Source: Neptuniibacter sp. UBA6509 (GTDB lineage Bacteria > Pseudomonadota > Gammaproteobacteria > Pseudomonadales > Balneatricaceae). Taken from it: a stretch of 47,019 bases of DNA. The notes beneath the pieces are model-generated. The model searched no databases. It saw only the letters and a program-made list of their open reading frames with translations, and was not told the DNA's origin. The stretch's first letter is position 1. Each line of letters opens with the position of its first letter. The stretch spans positions 1 to 47,019 of the forward strand of contig DJLT01000090.1 in NCBI GenBank assembly GCA_002435145.1, written 5' to 3'. Shown in pieces: positions 9,090-20,867 of the stretch. The position numbers were made by a program, and so were the translations under genes.

Positions 9090-9302
9090 TTATTGTGTTT
9101 CGAGCGGTTTTATTTGTACTGCATGTGTTCCCTTAGGGCCAGGCTGTGTATCAAATTCGACTTTTTGGCCAGCCTTCAGGCTTTTATAGCCATCTACTTC
9201 AATAGCAGAATAATGGGCAAAGAGATCCTCATTATGTTCGTCGGATAAAATAAATCCGTACCCCTTCGAATTGTTGAACCACTTTACTTTCCCTGTCTGC
9301 AT
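9090..9302 (-). CDS. cspD: Cold-shock-like protein CspD
   Basis: A 70-residue OB-fold single-stranded nucleic acid binder. The RNP1 motif (KGYGFI) and RNP2-like motif (DLFAHYSAI) are present, and the ending GPKGTHAVQI matches CspD rather than CspA. In E. coli CspD is made in stationary phase and slow growth and inhibits replication by binding single-stranded DNA. The gene is divergent from clpS across 169 bases, the standard cspD / clpS-clpA arrangement of gammaproteobacteria. The ATG start has no competing alternative. Confidence 0.95.
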   Translation of the reverse strand: MQTGKVKWFNNSKGYGFILSDEHNEDLFAHYSAIEVDGYKSLKAGQKVEFDTQPGPKGTHAVQIKPLETQ

Positions 9303-9471
9303 AACTAACTCCCATATCCAAGACGTCTTTTGGATTGTTAACCTGAACGTACGACCTTTAACTGCTAGAATAGCTATTAAAGAGTGCTTTCTTATAGTTG
9401 CAGGTACAACTGAGGTTATTACCTAACCCTGCTATTATGGATTATAGCACCCCCTTAGGAAGGTGTGACAG

Positions 9472-9894
9472 GTGTACAATCACTGTTCAGTAGTTAATTG
9501 TAGTGGAAAATTAGAAGATTTATTGATGTGTATGAAAATTGAACGAAAAATGCCACGAATGTCTAATGAAGATCATGATCACGATTTTGAGCATGGTGAT
9601 GATCATGGGCTCGTTACAGAAGAAGCGAAGCCGCAGGTTAAGAAACCATCAATGTATAGGGTGGTATTAATGAATGATGATTATACGCCGATGGACTTTG
9701 TTGTTGCTGTGTTAATAATGTTTTTTAATATGGATGAAGAAAAAGCAACACAAGTGATGTTATCGGTCCATACTCAAGGTAAAGGTGTTTGTGGAATCTT
9801 TACAAGAGATATAGCAGACACAAAAGCAGCTATAGTTAATCAATATGCGAGAGACAATAGCCATCCATTACTTTGTGAAGTCGAGAAAGTCTGA
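9472..9894 (+). CDS. clpS: ATP-dependent Clp protease adaptor ClpS
   Basis: ClpS recognises destabilising N-terminal residues (N-degrons) and delivers the substrates to ClpAP. The core (about residues 60-140) carries the family signature [17 protein letters not shown], the ligand pocket residues around NDD and the [24 protein letters not shown]-like helix. The end [11 protein letters not shown] matches the usual C-terminus. The start is uncertain: a GTG at 9472 has a very good AGGAAGG site eight bases upstream and gives 140 residues, while ATGs at 9532, 9550 and 9559 give the more usual length but lack a clear binding site. The N-terminal tail is histidine and aspartate rich ([11 protein letters not shown]). 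clpA follows 12 bases later, so the two are an operon. Confidence 0.93.
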   Translation: MYNHCSVVNCSGKLEDLLMCMKIERKMPRMSNEDHDHDFEHGDDHGLVTEEAKPQVKKPSMYRVVLMNDDYTPMDFVVAVLIMFFNMDEEKATQVMLSVHTQGKGVCGIFTRDIADTKAAIVNQYARDNSHPLLCEVEKV

Positions 9895-9906
9895 AGAGGA
9901 ACCGTT

Positions 9907-12165
9907 ATGTTAAACCGAGAACTCGAAGACACGCTCAGTGCAGCTTTCCAGGCAGCAAAAGAGAAACGACATGAATTTATTACTGTCGAACATCTTTTAT
10001 TAGCGTTGTTGGAAAACCATGAGGCACACCAAGTACTCGCTGCTTGTGGTGCTAATTTTGATGGCATACGAAAAAATTTATCGGATTTTATAGAGGAGAC
10101 CACCCCTTTATTATCTGAGACCTTACCGGATCTAGATACTCAGCCTACTTTGGGCTTTCAACGTGTCTTACAACGAGCCGTTTTCCATGTTCAGTCTTCA
10201 GGAAAAAACGAAGTAACTGGCGCGAATGTACTTGTGGCAATTTTTAGTGAGCAAGAAAGCCAAGCAGTATACATTTTGCAGCAGCATGGCATTGAGCGTA
10301 TTGATACGGTTAACTATATCTCTCATGGCATTTCTAAAATGTCAGAGCATGATCATGAGCATTCGGATTCATCTGTTGAGGGTGGTGCTGAAGAATCCAA
10401 AGATGACAGCCCATTAGCTAAATATGCGGTGAATTTGAACGCAGAGGCCGAGAAAGGGCTGATTGATCCTCTTGTTGGCCGTGACTCGGAAGTAGAGCGT
10501 GTCGTTCAGATCTTATCGCGTCGTCGTAAGAACAATCCTTTGCTCGTGGGTGAAGCAGGAGTTGGTAAAACTGCCATTGCAGAAGGTCTTGCAAAACTCA
10601 TTATTGAAAGCAAAGTGCCTGATGTTATTCAAGATTCTATTGTATATGCCTTGGATCTTGGTGCGTTATTGGCAGGGACTAAATATCGCGGTGATTTTGA
10701 GAAACGTCTTAAAGGTTTACTTAATGAAATAAAAGAGCAGCCGGAAGCGATTCTCTTCATTGACGAAATCCATACGATCATAGGTGCGGGTGCCGCGTCT
10801 GGTGGTTCGATGGATGCTTCTAATCTGTTAAAACCATTACTGAGTTCTGGACAGATTCGCTGTATTGGTTCTACAACGTTCCAAGAGTTTCGTGGCATCT
10901 TTGAAAAAGACCGTGCTTTAGCGCGTCGTTTCCAAAAAGTAGATGTTCTAGAGCCGAGTATTGATGACACTTATGCCATTCTTCGCGGGCTTAAACAACG
11001 TTTCGAAGATCATCATGAGCTGACGTACGCGGATGCTGCTTTAAAAGCGGCTGCAGAACTGGCGGGTCGTTATATTAATGACAAGCATATGCCTGATAAA
11101 GCCATCGACGTGATTGATGAGGCCGGTGCTTATCAGCGATTACTACCGCAAGAACTGCGTAAAGCAGAGATTGGTGTAGAAGATGTTGAAGCCATTGTCG
11201 CCAAAATAGCGCGAATCCCTCCGAAGAGTGTTTCTGCTTCTGATAAAACTCAGTTAGCTAAGCTGGATAGCAACCTGAAAATGGTTGTGCTGGGTCAGGA
11301 CGAAGCGATCGATACTTTATCCTCTGCTATCAAGTTGTCACGGGCAGGCCTTAAAGAGCCTGACAAGCCAGTAGGCTGCTTCCTTTTCGCAGGGCCTACA
11401 GGTGTCGGTAAAACTGAGGTAACTCAACAGCTAGCCCGTGTCATGGGTATTGAGCTGGTTCGCTTCGATATGTCAGAGTATATGGAGCGTCATACGGTAT
11501 CTCGTTTGATCGGTGCGCCTCCGGGTTATGTAGGTTATGACCAGGGCGGATTGCTTACCGAGGCGATTACCAAGGCACCCCATTGTGTGTTATTGCTTGA
11601 TGAGATCGAAAAAGCGCACCCTGAAGTCTTTAACTTGCTGTTGCAAGTAATGGATAACGGTACATTAACAGACAACAACGGGCGTAAAGCTGATTTCCGT
11701 AATGTAATCATGGTGATGACAACCAATGCCGGTGCACAAGATATGAGCCGTGCATCGATTGGTTTCACTAAGCAGAACCATGCATCTGATGGTATGTCGG
11801 CGATTAAGAAGATGTTTACCCCGGAATTCCGTAACCGTCTTGATGGCATTATTCAGTTTAAACCGCTTACCACAGGCATTATTAAAGGCGTGGTTGATAA
11901 ATTCTTTGCTGAGCTTCAGGTTCAACTTGAAGACAAGCGGGTTGTGCTTCATTTAGATGATGATGCGCGTACTTGGTTTGCAGAGAAAGGCTATGATGAG
12001 CAGATGGGTGCTCGTCCAATGAAGCGTCTAATTCAAGAGAAGCTTAAAAAGCCTTTAGCCGAAATGATTCTATTTGGCGAGTTAGCTGAAGAGGGTGGTG
12101 AGGTTATTGTCGGCGTTGATGCGGATGGTGAGATCAGTGTTGAAGCGAGTAGCTGTGTCAGCTAG
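9907..12165 (+). CDS. clpA: ATP-dependent Clp protease ATP-binding subunit ClpA
   Basis: ClpA is the hexameric AAA+ unfoldase that feeds substrates into ClpP. At 752 residues it has the family length. It shows an N-terminal Clp-N repeat domain (1-145), a histidine/acidic linker (SEHDHEHSD), a first AAA+ domain with Walker [10 protein letters not shown] and Walker [10 protein letters not shown], a second AAA+ domain with Walker [10 protein letters not shown] and Walker [15 protein letters not shown], and an IGF tripeptide in ASIGFTKQ that would dock into ClpP. It is co-transcribed with clpS, its adaptor, and terminated by the hairpin at 12191-12209. The enzymes Aat and Bpt that create N-degrons are encoded just downstream on the opposite strand. 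Confidence 0.97.
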   Translation: MLNRELEDTLSAAFQAAKEKRHEFITVEHLLLALLENHEAHQVLAACGANFDGIRKNLSDFIEETTPLLSETLPDLDTQPTLGFQRVLQRAVFHVQSSGKNEVTGANVLVAIFSEQESQAVYILQQHGIERIDTVNYISHGISKMSEHDHEHSDSSVEGGAEESKDDSPLAKYAVNLNAEAEKGLIDPLVGRDSEVERVVQILSRRRKNNPLLVGEAGVGKTAIAEGLAKLIIESKVPDVIQDSIVYALDLGALLAGTKYRGDFEKRLKGLLNEIKEQPEAILFIDEIHTIIGAGAASGGSMDASNLLKPLLSSGQIRCIGSTTFQEFRGIFEKDRALARRFQKVDVLEPSIDDTYAILRGLKQRFEDHHELTYADAALKAAAELAGRYINDKHMPDKAIDVIDEAGAYQRLLPQELRKAEIGVEDVEAIVAKIARIPPKSVSASDKTQLAKLDSNLKMVVLGQDEAIDTLSSAIKLSRAGLKEPDKPVGCFLFAGPTGVGKTEVTQQLARVMGIELVRFDMSEYMERHTVSRLIGAPPGYVGYDQGGLLTEAITKAPHCVLLLDEIEKAHPEVFNLLLQVMDNGTLTDNNGRKADFRNVIMVMTTNAGAQDMSRASIGFTKQNHASDGMSAIKKMFTPEFRNRLDGIIQFKPLTTGIIKGVVDKFFAELQVQLEDKRVVLHLDDDARTWFAEKGYDEQMGARPMKRLIQEKLKKPLAEMILFGELAEEGGEVIVGVDADGEISVEASSCVS

Positions 12166-12190
12166 TTGATTATCATGCTGAAATAAAAAA

Positions 12191-12209
12191 AGGCAGCCAA
12201 TGGCTGCCT
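12191..12209. terminator. Bidirectional terminator between clpA and infA
   Basis: An 8-bp perfect stem (AGGCAGCC / GGCTGCCT) with a 3-base loop, flanked by A-run and T-run, so it can stop transcription from both the clpA side and the convergent infA side. Confidence 0.85.
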
Positions 12210-12269
12210 TTTTTACGTTTGTCTGACCGTTAAAGTAATAGCTATAACGATAGACAAGAGAGCAATGAA

Positions 12270-12581
<312 letters not shown>

Positions 12582-12626
12582 TCAACAATGAAGAGTGTAT
12601 TAGTGAAATTGCGCATTAAAAAGGCA

Positions 12627-13343
12627 TTATTTCTGCTGAACTAGGGTCCAGTGTCCATCAATTAGCAGCTCGAAGGGCTGAAAAGAGATTTTATAATTCA
12701 TTTTGCGACACTCTTTTACCCAGTAACCTAGATACAGGTAATTAAGGTTTTTTCTCTGGCAATAATCTAACTGCCACAAGATACAAAAGGTACCTAAACT
12801 GCGTTTGGGTAGGTCAGGATCAAAAAATGTATAGATTGCTGATAAGCCTTGCTCTAATAAATCGACAACGCTAACCGCCACAAGTTTGTTATCGGTGTCT
12901 CTAAATTCAAAGAACTGAGTATGCTCATCGCCCTCAATTAAGAAAGAGTTGAATTGCTCAAGACTTGGCGGATACATATCACCATCTTTGTGGCGCTCAT
13001 TAATATAGCGTGTGTAGAGAGCATAATACTCTTCAGAGAAAGATGCCTTGGAGATGGTGACGGTAAGATCTTTATTCTTTGAAATGATCCGCTTCTGGCT
13101 TTTGCGTAAACTAAATACAGCGAGTGGAATCCTTACGGAGATGCAAGCTTGGCAGCCTTCGCAGTGAGGACGATAGACGTGTTTCCCGCTACGCCTAAAT
13201 CCAAGATCTGAAAGTTGGCTGTAAGAGGATTGATCGAGTTCGACTTGAGGATCAACAAAGAGCGTTTTTGCTATTTTGTTTTCAAGGTAACTGCAATCAT
13301 GCTCAGGGGTAGCGTAAAAATTGATCGTCCTGAGGTTTGTCAC
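12627..13343 (-). CDS. bpt: Aspartate/glutamate leucyltransferase (Bpt)
   Basis: Bpt transfers leucine from leucyl-tRNA to N-terminal aspartate or glutamate, producing a primary N-degron that ClpS reads. The 238-residue protein has the paired cysteine motif RPHCEGCQACISVRIP and the acyltransferase-fold ending NYLYLGYWVKECRKMNYK and the FQPFELL segment that typify the bacterial arginyl/leucyl-transferase family. It is 21 bases after aat on the same strand. Annotations often call it arginyltransferase (ate); the bacterial branch uses leucine. Confidence 0.93.
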   Translation of the reverse strand: MTNLRTINFYATPEHDCSYLENKIAKTLFVDPQVELDQSSYSQLSDLGFRRSGKHVYRPHCEGCQACISVRIPLAVFSLRKSQKRIISKNKDLTVTISKASFSEEYYALYTRYINERHKDGDMYPPSLEQFNSFLIEGDEHTQFFEFRDTDNKLVAVSVVDLLEQGLSAIYTFFDPDLPKRSLGTFCILWQLDYCQRKNLNYLYLGYWVKECRKMNYKISFQPFELLIDGHWTLVQQK

Positions 13344-13364
13344 ATATTACTCCATCGGCTCATG

Positions 13365-14051
13365 TTAACTATCAAATTCCCATTTAGTTTGCGAATGACT
13401 GTCAATGTATTGATCAAGGTATCGCTGGAACTCATCCCTGGAAATCTCTTGCGCACCCAATGAAAACAGGTGATCGTTACTTACTTGGCAATCAATTAAA
13501 GCATAGCCCCACTTTTGTAACTGTTCGACCATTTTTATAAAAGCAATTTTCGAACAATCTTTCACTTTGCTGAACATAGATTCACCAAAGAATAGTTTGC
13601 CCATCGATAGGCCGTATAGCCCACCTACTAATTCACCCTCGATATAAACTTCTACCGAATGCGCTAGACCCTGCTGATGTAGTTTTTCATAAGCTGCTTT
13701 CATCTCGTTCGTTATCCACGTTCCGTCTTCACCTTTACGTGGGGCAGAGCAGGCATCGATGACTGCTGAGAAGTTGCGATTGAACGTAACATGGTAGTCA
13801 TCTTTCTTAAGGCGCTTACGCATGCTTTTAGAGATGTGAAGCTGGTCTGGAACTAATACGCAGCGTGGATCGGGGCTCCACCATAGGATAGGCTCTCCAG
13901 GGCTATACCAAGGAAAGATACCTGCACGATATGCACTCACTAATCGTTGATGACTTAATGTTCCACCGGCAGCAAGTAAACCGTTAGGTTCATCAATAGC
14001 TTGATCGATAGGAGGAAAGGGGGCTGTTTCGTCTTGTAACCAAGGAATCAT
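13365..14051 (-). CDS. aat: Leucyl/phenylalanyl-tRNA--protein transferase
   Basis: Aat adds leucine or phenylalanine to proteins beginning with arginine or lysine, marking them for ClpS/ClpAP. The 228 residues carry family signatures: FPPIDQAIDEPNGLLAAGG, YRAGIFPWYSPGEPILWWSPDPR, THSVE-like LAHSVEVYIEGELVGGLYG and FGESMFSKVKDCSKIAF, and the QVSNDHLFSLGAQEISRDEF ending. It lies between trxB and bpt on the minus strand; a long hairpin sits just upstream of its start. Confidence 0.96.
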   Translation of the reverse strand: MIPWLQDETAPFPPIDQAIDEPNGLLAAGGTLSHQRLVSAYRAGIFPWYSPGEPILWWSPDPRCVLVPDQLHISKSMRKRLKKDDYHVTFNRNFSAVIDACSAPRKGEDGTWITNEMKAAYEKLHQQGLAHSVEVYIEGELVGGLYGLSMGKLFFGESMFSKVKDCSKIAFIKMVEQLQKWGYALIDCQVSNDHLFSLGAQEISRDEFQRYLDQYIDSHSQTKWEFDS

Positions 14052-14065
14052 AGTTATTTGCTCAT

Positions 14066-14097
14066 AGCGGAGTTAAAGCTGATGCTGTAACTCCGCT
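14066..14097 (-). promoter_or_regulatory. Perfect stem-loop in the trxB-aat gap
   Basis: A 10-bp perfect inverted repeat (AGCGGAGTTA / TAACTCCGCT), extended inward by three more pairs around a 4-base loop. It ends 14 bases before the aat start and has no T run, so it may be an RNA processing or translation-control element rather than a simple terminator. Confidence 0.45.
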
Positions 14098-14116
14098 GAT
14101 AAAGCGACACTAACCG

Positions 14117-15106
<990 letters not shown>

Positions 15107-15137
15107 TTATAAGAAAGTGGGGGTTCTGACTGTGAAT

Positions 15138-15968
15138 TCAACCCGCAATACTAAATTTAGAATTTACTTGATCGTAAAGCTTATCAAGCGATAACAGCAT
15201 AAAGCTATTACCGGAAGGGTCACGAACATAGCCTTTAATAGGCTCGTTCTGATTAACAGACTGCATATCATCCAGTGATAAGGAGGAATACTCAGCAATA
15301 TCTCCCATTGTATCCAGCACAAGCGAGAACCAAGGGGTTCTTCCATCTTTTGTTAGATGAATAACGATAGGATGAATACTATTGTTTAAGTAATCATTTA
15401 TATAATCGAGCACGCGAAGTAATTTTTTAAGCGTTGTTTGTTTCTCTATGCGTAACTCTTCGATCGCTTGGGCTTGATCTCCCGCTGCGGCCATATCTAA
15501 CAGTTTGTCTGCTAATGAATGAATATGTTTATGAGGGTCTTCGATTTTATTAAGCAACGCTCGTAAACCGTCGTCATCCGTTTCAAAGGCATAAAACCAT
15601 TGACCAAATGTACAAAGGCGAGGATCACGCGGTTTAGTAAAAGGTTCACTCGAAGTAATTGAATGTTCTAAAGCGCCCACCCAGTCGATATGTGCTTGCT
15701 GATAGGTTTTGATATCACCTACTAGTTTGATTACAGATTCACGTTCTCTTGTTTGAGACAGTGCTGTAGCGCATTCAAATACTTGAACAAGCGTGTTACG
15801 AAAATCTAGGTAGCCAATAAAGCCTTCAGCGTCATTAGTTGAATACTTGATGTCACCGAAGCTATCTGAAAACGATAAAATATGACTAACATCGATACCA
15901 AAAGAACTTTGATCGATAGTAAACGTGAGAGCACGTTGAGTATCTGTATTAGTATTATTCAGTGACAT
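15138..15968 (-). CDS. CheW-like protein with internal CZB zinc-sensor domain
   Basis: The 276-residue protein has a CheW fold split by an insert. Residues 12-82 (RALTFTIDQSSFGIDVSHILSF ... FRNTLVQVF) and 200-276 (IVIHLTKDGRTPWFSLVLDTMGDI ... IKGYVRDPSGNSFMLLSLDKLY) are the two CheW halves. Residues about 85-195 are a chemoreceptor zinc-binding (CZB) domain: H93 in QAHIDW, C119 in LCTFGQW, then H146 and H150 in PHKHIH. The C-to-H spacing of 27 equals that reported for E. coli DgcZ. CZB domains sense zinc and, in some chemoreceptors, hypochlorous acid through the zinc-bound cysteine. So this is probably a soluble coupling protein whose signalling is tuned by zinc or oxidants. No other chemotaxis genes are nearby. 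It precedes trxB, which hints at a redox link (inference). Confidence 0.85.
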   Translation of the reverse strand: MSLNNTNTDTQRALTFTIDQSSFGIDVSHILSFSDSFGDIKYSTNDAEGFIGYLDFRNTLVQVFECATALSQTRERESVIKLVGDIKTYQQAHIDWVGALEHSITSSEPFTKPRDPRLCTFGQWFYAFETDDDGLRALLNKIEDPHKHIHSLADKLLDMAAAGDQAQAIEELRIEKQTTLKKLLRVLDYINDYLNNSIHPIVIHLTKDGRTPWFSLVLDTMGDIAEYSSLSLDDMQSVNQNEPIKGYVRDPSGNSFMLLSLDKLYDQVNSKFSIAG

Positions 15969-16180
15969 GAAAAAAATCCCTAATCTGATCGTAATTCATT
16001 GTGCTACTTGAAGAAAAAGATGAACTAAGCAGCATTTAGCGGCTGAGATCTTCGTAAATGGACACAATAGTAACTTAGCTAACTATGAATCATAAACATC
16101 ATCTCATCAACCGTTAGTCATCCATTAAATTATGTTATTGTTAGCGCATATTTTTTTATATTGATTATGGAGCTTTACCC
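15969..16180. other. Divergent intergenic region (CheW-CZB / ftsK)
   Basis: 212 AT-rich bases separating the two divergent genes; it must hold promoters for both, but I cannot assign -35/-10 boxes with confidence. Confidence 0.3.
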
Positions 16181-18823
16181 TTGAGCGCGACCGATAACGG
16201 ACAACGTTTAAGTTTTACCGCCTTGCTTGCAAGAATTAGCCGTGAATCTAGCCTTATTATTGTAGTAGCCATTAGTGCTTTTTTATTTATTTCGTTACTT
16301 GGATTTGACCCCAGAGATTCGGGTTGGTCTCACTTAGGCTATCAGCCTGAGGTAAGAAATTTCACCGGGCCTGCAGGGGCTTGGTTGGCAGACTTTTTTC
16401 TATCGGGCTTTGGTTTAAGTGCTTTCTTTATTCCATTTCTCCTTGTTTATCCGTGTGTACGTTTCTTTTTCCGGAAAGAGCAAACGGTTATGGATACGAT
16501 TCCTTTCTTTATTGTGAGAGCGGTAGGCAGTTTGGTGCTTTTAGTCGCGTTTAGTGCACTCTGTTCTACACATATTTCAAATGCGGGTTTTGAATTTCCT
16601 TTTAGTTCAGGTGGTGTATTAGGGGAAGCGTTCTCGGACTGGTCTGTTGAATGGTTAAGCATTGTTGGTAGTTCTGTTATCTTTTTTACACTGTTTGTCT
16701 TTGGCGTCACTCTTTTATTAGAGATGGGCTGGGGTGCCGTTTTAGAATCAATAGGTGGAACGCTGGCAAAGCGTACACAGTCTGCTCTGCCGAGTGAAAG
16801 GCAAGTTGATCCGTTGAATTTATCTGAAGAGCAACTGCAGAAAGCAGAAGCTTCCTTCAGAAAAGATCTATATCAAGACCGTTTAGCTGAAGAAAAACAG
16901 CCGCCGATTGTGACTGAACGTATTGATGTTACCGAGCCTGTAGCACCAAGTTTCCAAAACAATATAGCTGACCCAATCGATCCTCCTGTTGATGAGATCC
17001 CTATTGTACGTCCTGCAACGGTCAAACCTCAGGACGCGGATATCAGCTTTACTGAAAATACTGAACGTAGCTTTCTTTCACCCGAATCAGAGGCATCACT
17101 TGAAGCGGAGAGAACTGATAAGGCGAGCACGAAGGAAAGTGAACCGCCATTCGAGTTGGATGCCGAAGAGATTGTCACTAAAGATATACCACTTGGGACA
17201 GTTTCACCTGGCCCACTAGCTAAACCGCAAGTCAAAGTTGTACCTCTGTCTGAAACCCATAAGCCGATGCAAGATACAGAGCTTGGGCTAGAAGATGGCG
17301 CAGCAGAAAAACGCAAGGTGAAGCGCCAGTTACCGCCACTTGATCTACTTGACCCTCCAGAACTTAACACCGATACCGGCTACTCATTAGAAGAACTAGA
17401 GCATATGTCTCGCCTCGTTGAGACTAAGCTGAAAGACTTTGGGGTGAAAGTTGAAGTTGTAGAGGTAAATCCAGGGCCGGTTATTACTCGTTTTGAAATA
17501 CAGCCTGCACCCGGTGTTAAAGCCAGTAAAATCACGAATTTGGCTAAAGACCTTGCTCGCTCAATGGCGGTTAGTAGTGTACGTGTGGTGGAGGTTATCG
17601 CAGGTAAATCTGTGATGGGTATTGAGATCCCGAACGAATCAAGGCTTACCGTACACTTAAGTGAAGTGTTGAGCTCTAAACCTTATCTATCTGCTTCTTC
17701 AAAGGTCACTATCGGTTTAGGAAATGATATTGCCGGTAACCCTGTTGTAGCCAATCTAGGTAAAATGCCGCACTTATTGGTAGCGGGTACGACTGGTTCA
17801 GGTAAGTCAGTGGGCGTAAATGCCATGATCTTATCGTTACTCTTTAAAGCGACACCTGATGAGGTTCGCCTTATCATGGTTGACCCAAAGATGTTGGAGC
17901 TTTCAATCTATGAAGGTATTCCTCATCTATTAACACCCGTTATTACCGACATGAAAGATGCGGCTTCTGGTCTGCGTTGGTGTGTAGGTGAGATGGAACG
18001 CCGTTATCGTTTAATGGCGAAAATGGGTGTGCGTAACCTAGCTGGTTTTAATGACAAGATAGAGGAAGCGCGCAAGCAAGGTAAACCTATTTTAGATCCA
18101 CTTTGGAACGCAGAAGAGAACGGCGAGCCATTTGGAACGCCAGCACCAGAATTAGAGCCACTACCTTATATTGTGGTTGTGATTGATGAGTTTGCCGACA
18201 TGATGATGATTGTCGGTAAAAAAGTTGAAGAGCTGATTGCACGTATTGCACAGAAAGCTCGTGCTGCCGGTATCCACTTAATTCTAGCGACGCAGCGCCC
18301 ATCTGTTGATGTCATCACAGGTTTGATCAAAGCAAACATTCCGACACGTATAGCGTTCCAGGTATCTTCACGTATTGATTCACGTACCATCTTGGATCAG
18401 TCCGGTGCAGAGCATCTATTGGGTTGGGGTGACATGTTGTATTTGCCGGCAGGTACAAGTTTACCTAACCGTGTTCATGGCGCATTTGTAAGTGATGATG
18501 AAGTACACCGTGTGGTTGAGGCATGGAAAAAGTTAGGTCAACCTGACTATATTACTGAAATTACGCAAGGTGATAGCGGTTTAGACGGCGGCGGTTCAGC
18601 TTCAATGTTCGATGATGAACAAGACCCCCTCTACGACGAGGCGGTGGCATTTGTATTGGAGACCCGTAAAGCCTCTATTTCCAGTGTGCAGCGACGGTTA
18701 AAAATTGGTTATAACCGTGCGGCACGTATGGTGGAATCGATGGAAGCAGCTGGTGTAGTAAGCACAGCGGGTAGTAATGGTCAGCGTGAAGTGCTGGCAC
18801 CTTCACCTAACGGTGAAATGTAA
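16181..18823 (+). CDS. ftsK: DNA translocase FtsK
   Basis: FtsK couples chromosome segregation with division: its motor pumps DNA toward dif and activates XerCD. The 880 residues comprise four membrane helices (about 24-42, 66-90, 105-128, 152-176), an acidic, proline-rich linker (about 200-400), and the alpha-beta-gamma motor with Walker A GTTGSGKS near residue 537, Walker [14 protein letters not shown], and the arginine-rich DERVHRIV-like stretch [11 protein letters not shown]. The winged-helix gamma domain that reads KOPS closes the protein ([26 protein letters not shown]). The start is TTG at 16181, with GGAG about ten bases upstream. lolA, rarA, crcB and serS follow closely, as in Pseudomonas. 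Confidence 0.96.
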   Translation: MSATDNGQRLSFTALLARISRESSLIIVVAISAFLFISLLGFDPRDSGWSHLGYQPEVRNFTGPAGAWLADFFLSGFGLSAFFIPFLLVYPCVRFFFRKEQTVMDTIPFFIVRAVGSLVLLVAFSALCSTHISNAGFEFPFSSGGVLGEAFSDWSVEWLSIVGSSVIFFTLFVFGVTLLLEMGWGAVLESIGGTLAKRTQSALPSERQVDPLNLSEEQLQKAEASFRKDLYQDRLAEEKQPPIVTERIDVTEPVAPSFQNNIADPIDPPVDEIPIVRPATVKPQDADISFTENTERSFLSPESEASLEAERTDKASTKESEPPFELDAEEIVTKDIPLGTVSPGPLAKPQVKVVPLSETHKPMQDTELGLEDGAAEKRKVKRQLPPLDLLDPPELNTDTGYSLEELEHMSRLVETKLKDFGVKVEVVEVNPGPVITRFEIQPAPGVKASKITNLAKDLARSMAVSSVRVVEVIAGKSVMGIEIPNESRLTVHLSEVLSSKPYLSASSKVTIGLGNDIAGNPVVANLGKMPHLLVAGTTGSGKSVGVNAMILSLLFKATPDEVRLIMVDPKMLELSIYEGIPHLLTPVITDMKDAASGLRWCVGEMERRYRLMAKMGVRNLAGFNDKIEEARKQGKPILDPLWNAEENGEPFGTPAPELEPLPYIVVVIDEFADMMMIVGKKVEELIARIAQKARAAGIHLILATQRPSVDVITGLIKANIPTRIAFQVSSRIDSRTILDQSGAEHLLGWGDMLYLPAGTSLPNRVHGAFVSDDEVHRVVEAWKKLGQPDYITEITQGDSGLDGGGSASMFDDEQDPLYDEAVAFVLETRKASISSVQRRLKIGYNRAARMVESMEAAGVVSTAGSNGQREVLAPSPNGEM

Positions 18824-18846
18824 ATTACCAAACAAGGTTACTGTTT

Positions 18847-19500
18847 ATGCGTTTTACATCATTAACAAAGAAGTTTTTAGTTTCATCAGCATTGAGTACA
18901 GGTTTATTGTTATCATCTTGGGCATCTGCAATGCCCGGTTCTGAAAAGCTAGGTGAGTTATTACAAGGTTATGGCAGCTTCTCCGCTAACTTCCAACAAG
19001 TAACGTTGGCGGACAATGGACGGCAGGCACAAAAGACTGAAGGTAGTCTGTTACTGGCTAAACCTAATCTATTTAGATGGGAAACTTTACAGCCGTTTCC
19101 TCAAGAAATTGTCTCTGACGGGCAGTTTATTTGGATCTATGATCCAGATTTAGAACAAGTCACTCAGCGTTCAGCAGATACACAACAGGGGAGCGCCCCA
19201 GCGTTGATTCTGAACGGCCAGATCGCGCAGTTACAAAAGACCTATAGTATTAGGCTGGTGGAAGACACCGGTTCTGAGCAGCTATTTGATCTTAAGCCGC
19301 TGACAGAACAGCACAATTTTAGTCGTATTCGTTTGGCTTTTTCCGGTGAGGTGATCTCTGAACTGATGCTTGAAGACTCGTTAGGTCAAAAAACGTCGGT
19401 TGTTTTTTCAGATCAGCAATTAAATCCGGAAATAAAACCAGAAAGTTTCTTTTTTCGTATCCCGAAAGACACTGATGTCATTATAGATATAGAGGAATAG
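18847..19500 (+). CDS. lolA: Outer-membrane lipoprotein carrier protein LolA
   Basis: LolA is the periplasmic shuttle that carries lipoproteins from LolCDE to LolB. The 217-residue precursor has a signal peptide ([21 protein letters not shown]) and the half-barrel signatures [57 protein letters not shown]. It begins 24 bases after ftsK and rarA begins one base after its stop, so the three are translated from one message. Confidence 0.95.
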   Translation: MRFTSLTKKFLVSSALSTGLLLSSWASAMPGSEKLGELLQGYGSFSANFQQVTLADNGRQAQKTEGSLLLAKPNLFRWETLQPFPQEIVSDGQFIWIYDPDLEQVTQRSADTQQGSAPALILNGQIAQLQKTYSIRLVEDTGSEQLFDLKPLTEQHNFSRIRLAFSGEVISELMLEDSLGQKTSVVFSDQQLNPEIKPESFFFRIPKDTDVIIDIEE

Positions 19501-19501
19501 T

Positions 19502-20848
19502 GTGGACCTGTTTTCCCAAGCACCCGCTTATGAGCCCTTAGCCGCAAAAATGCGGCCGCAAACTCTTGCTGAGTATTACGGTCAAGCTCACCTTTTAGGC
19601 CAAGGTAAGCCTCTAAGAACGGCTTTAGAGCAAGGTTCAGCCCACTCAATGATCTTTTGGGGGCCGCCAGGGGTAGGGAAAACAACCTTAGCTAAATTGA
19701 TTGCGCATCATGTTGATGCGCATTTTATTACCCTGTCTGCTGTGTTATCTGGGGTCAAAGATATTCGTATTGCCGTTGAGCAGGCTAAACAGCACGCCGC
19801 ACAAACAGGCAGAAAGACGATCTTGTTTGTGGATGAGGTTCATCGCTTTAATAAATCCCAACAAGACGCGTTTTTACCCTATATCGAAGATGGCACCATC
19901 ATTTTTGTCGGCGCCACTACTGAAAATCCTTCCTTTGAACTCAATAACGCTTTGCTATCACGGGCGCGTGTCTACTTGCTTAGATCGCTTGATGAGAGTG
20001 ATATCCTTGAAGTGATCCATCGTGGTCTGAATGACAAAGAGAAAGGTTTAGGTAATCGATCACTGGTCATATCCGAGGATATGATCAATCGGCTTGCGCA
20101 AGCGGCAGACGGTGATGCCCGACGTTCATTAAACCTACTTGAGATCGCGGCTGATCTTGCTGAGAAGCAAGATGATGGCACCGAGATCATTAATCAGCAG
20201 GTTTTAGAAGAAGTCCTGCGTTCAAACGGTCGTCGCTATGATAAGCAGGGTGATCTGTTCTATGACATGATCTCAGCGTTTCATAAGTCCGTTAGGGGCT
20301 CTTCACCGGATGGGGCGCTCTATTGGTACTGCCGGATGCTGGATGGCGGTTGTGACCCTTTATACATTGCACGTCGGCTGGTGGCCGTTGCTTCAGAAGA
20401 TATAGGTAATGCAGACCCCAGAGCGATGCAAGTGGCATTATCTGCTTGGGATGCGTTTGAACGTGTTGGCCCTGCCGAAGGTGAACGTGCAATCGCGCAG
20501 GCTGCTATCTATTGCGCATCTGCACCAAAGAGCAATGCGGTTTACCAAGCTTTTAATCAGTGTTTAGCCGATGTAAAAGCTAATCCAAGTTTTGATGTGC
20601 CTGTTCATCTTAGAAATGCTCCAACAGATCTTATGAAAGAGATGGGGTATGGGGATGAATACCGTTATGCTCACAATGAGCCGGATGCTTATGCCGCGGG
20701 GGAAAATTACCTACCGCCAGAAATTGCAGAGCAACAATGGTACTATCCAGAACCAAGAGGTTTAGAACTTAAAATAGGCGAGAAGCTACGTCATCTGAAA
20801 AATCAGGATCAACAAAGCCCGCAGCAACGTTATTCTGATAATGATTAA
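19502..20848 (+). CDS. rarA: Replication-associated recombination protein A (RarA/MgsA)
   Basis: RarA is an AAA+ ATPase of the clamp-loader clade that acts at stalled replication forks. The 448 residues carry [17 protein letters not shown], Walker [10 protein letters not shown], Walker [17 protein letters not shown], sensor-1 [18 protein letters not shown] and the C-terminal tetramerisation region ([19 protein letters not shown], then [10 protein letters not shown]). The start is a GTG at 19502, immediately after the lolA stop, with AGAGGA upstream inside lolA. Confidence 0.95.
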   Translation: MDLFSQAPAYEPLAAKMRPQTLAEYYGQAHLLGQGKPLRTALEQGSAHSMIFWGPPGVGKTTLAKLIAHHVDAHFITLSAVLSGVKDIRIAVEQAKQHAAQTGRKTILFVDEVHRFNKSQQDAFLPYIEDGTIIFVGATTENPSFELNNALLSRARVYLLRSLDESDILEVIHRGLNDKEKGLGNRSLVISEDMINRLAQAADGDARRSLNLLEIAADLAEKQDDGTEIINQQVLEEVLRSNGRRYDKQGDLFYDMISAFHKSVRGSSPDGALYWYCRMLDGGCDPLYIARRLVAVASEDIGNADPRAMQVALSAWDAFERVGPAEGERAIAQAAIYCASAPKSNAVYQAFNQCLADVKANPSFDVPVHLRNAPTDLMKEMGYGDEYRYAHNEPDAYAAGENYLPPEIAEQQWYYPEPRGLELKIGEKLRHLKNQDQQSPQQRYSDND

Positions 20849-20867
20849 AAAGAAGGGGAGATAATCG

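Noticed and set aside
20849-20867. Fluoride riboswitch before crcB
   Set aside because: The gap is 19 bases, and no riboswitch core was seen within the end of rarA.
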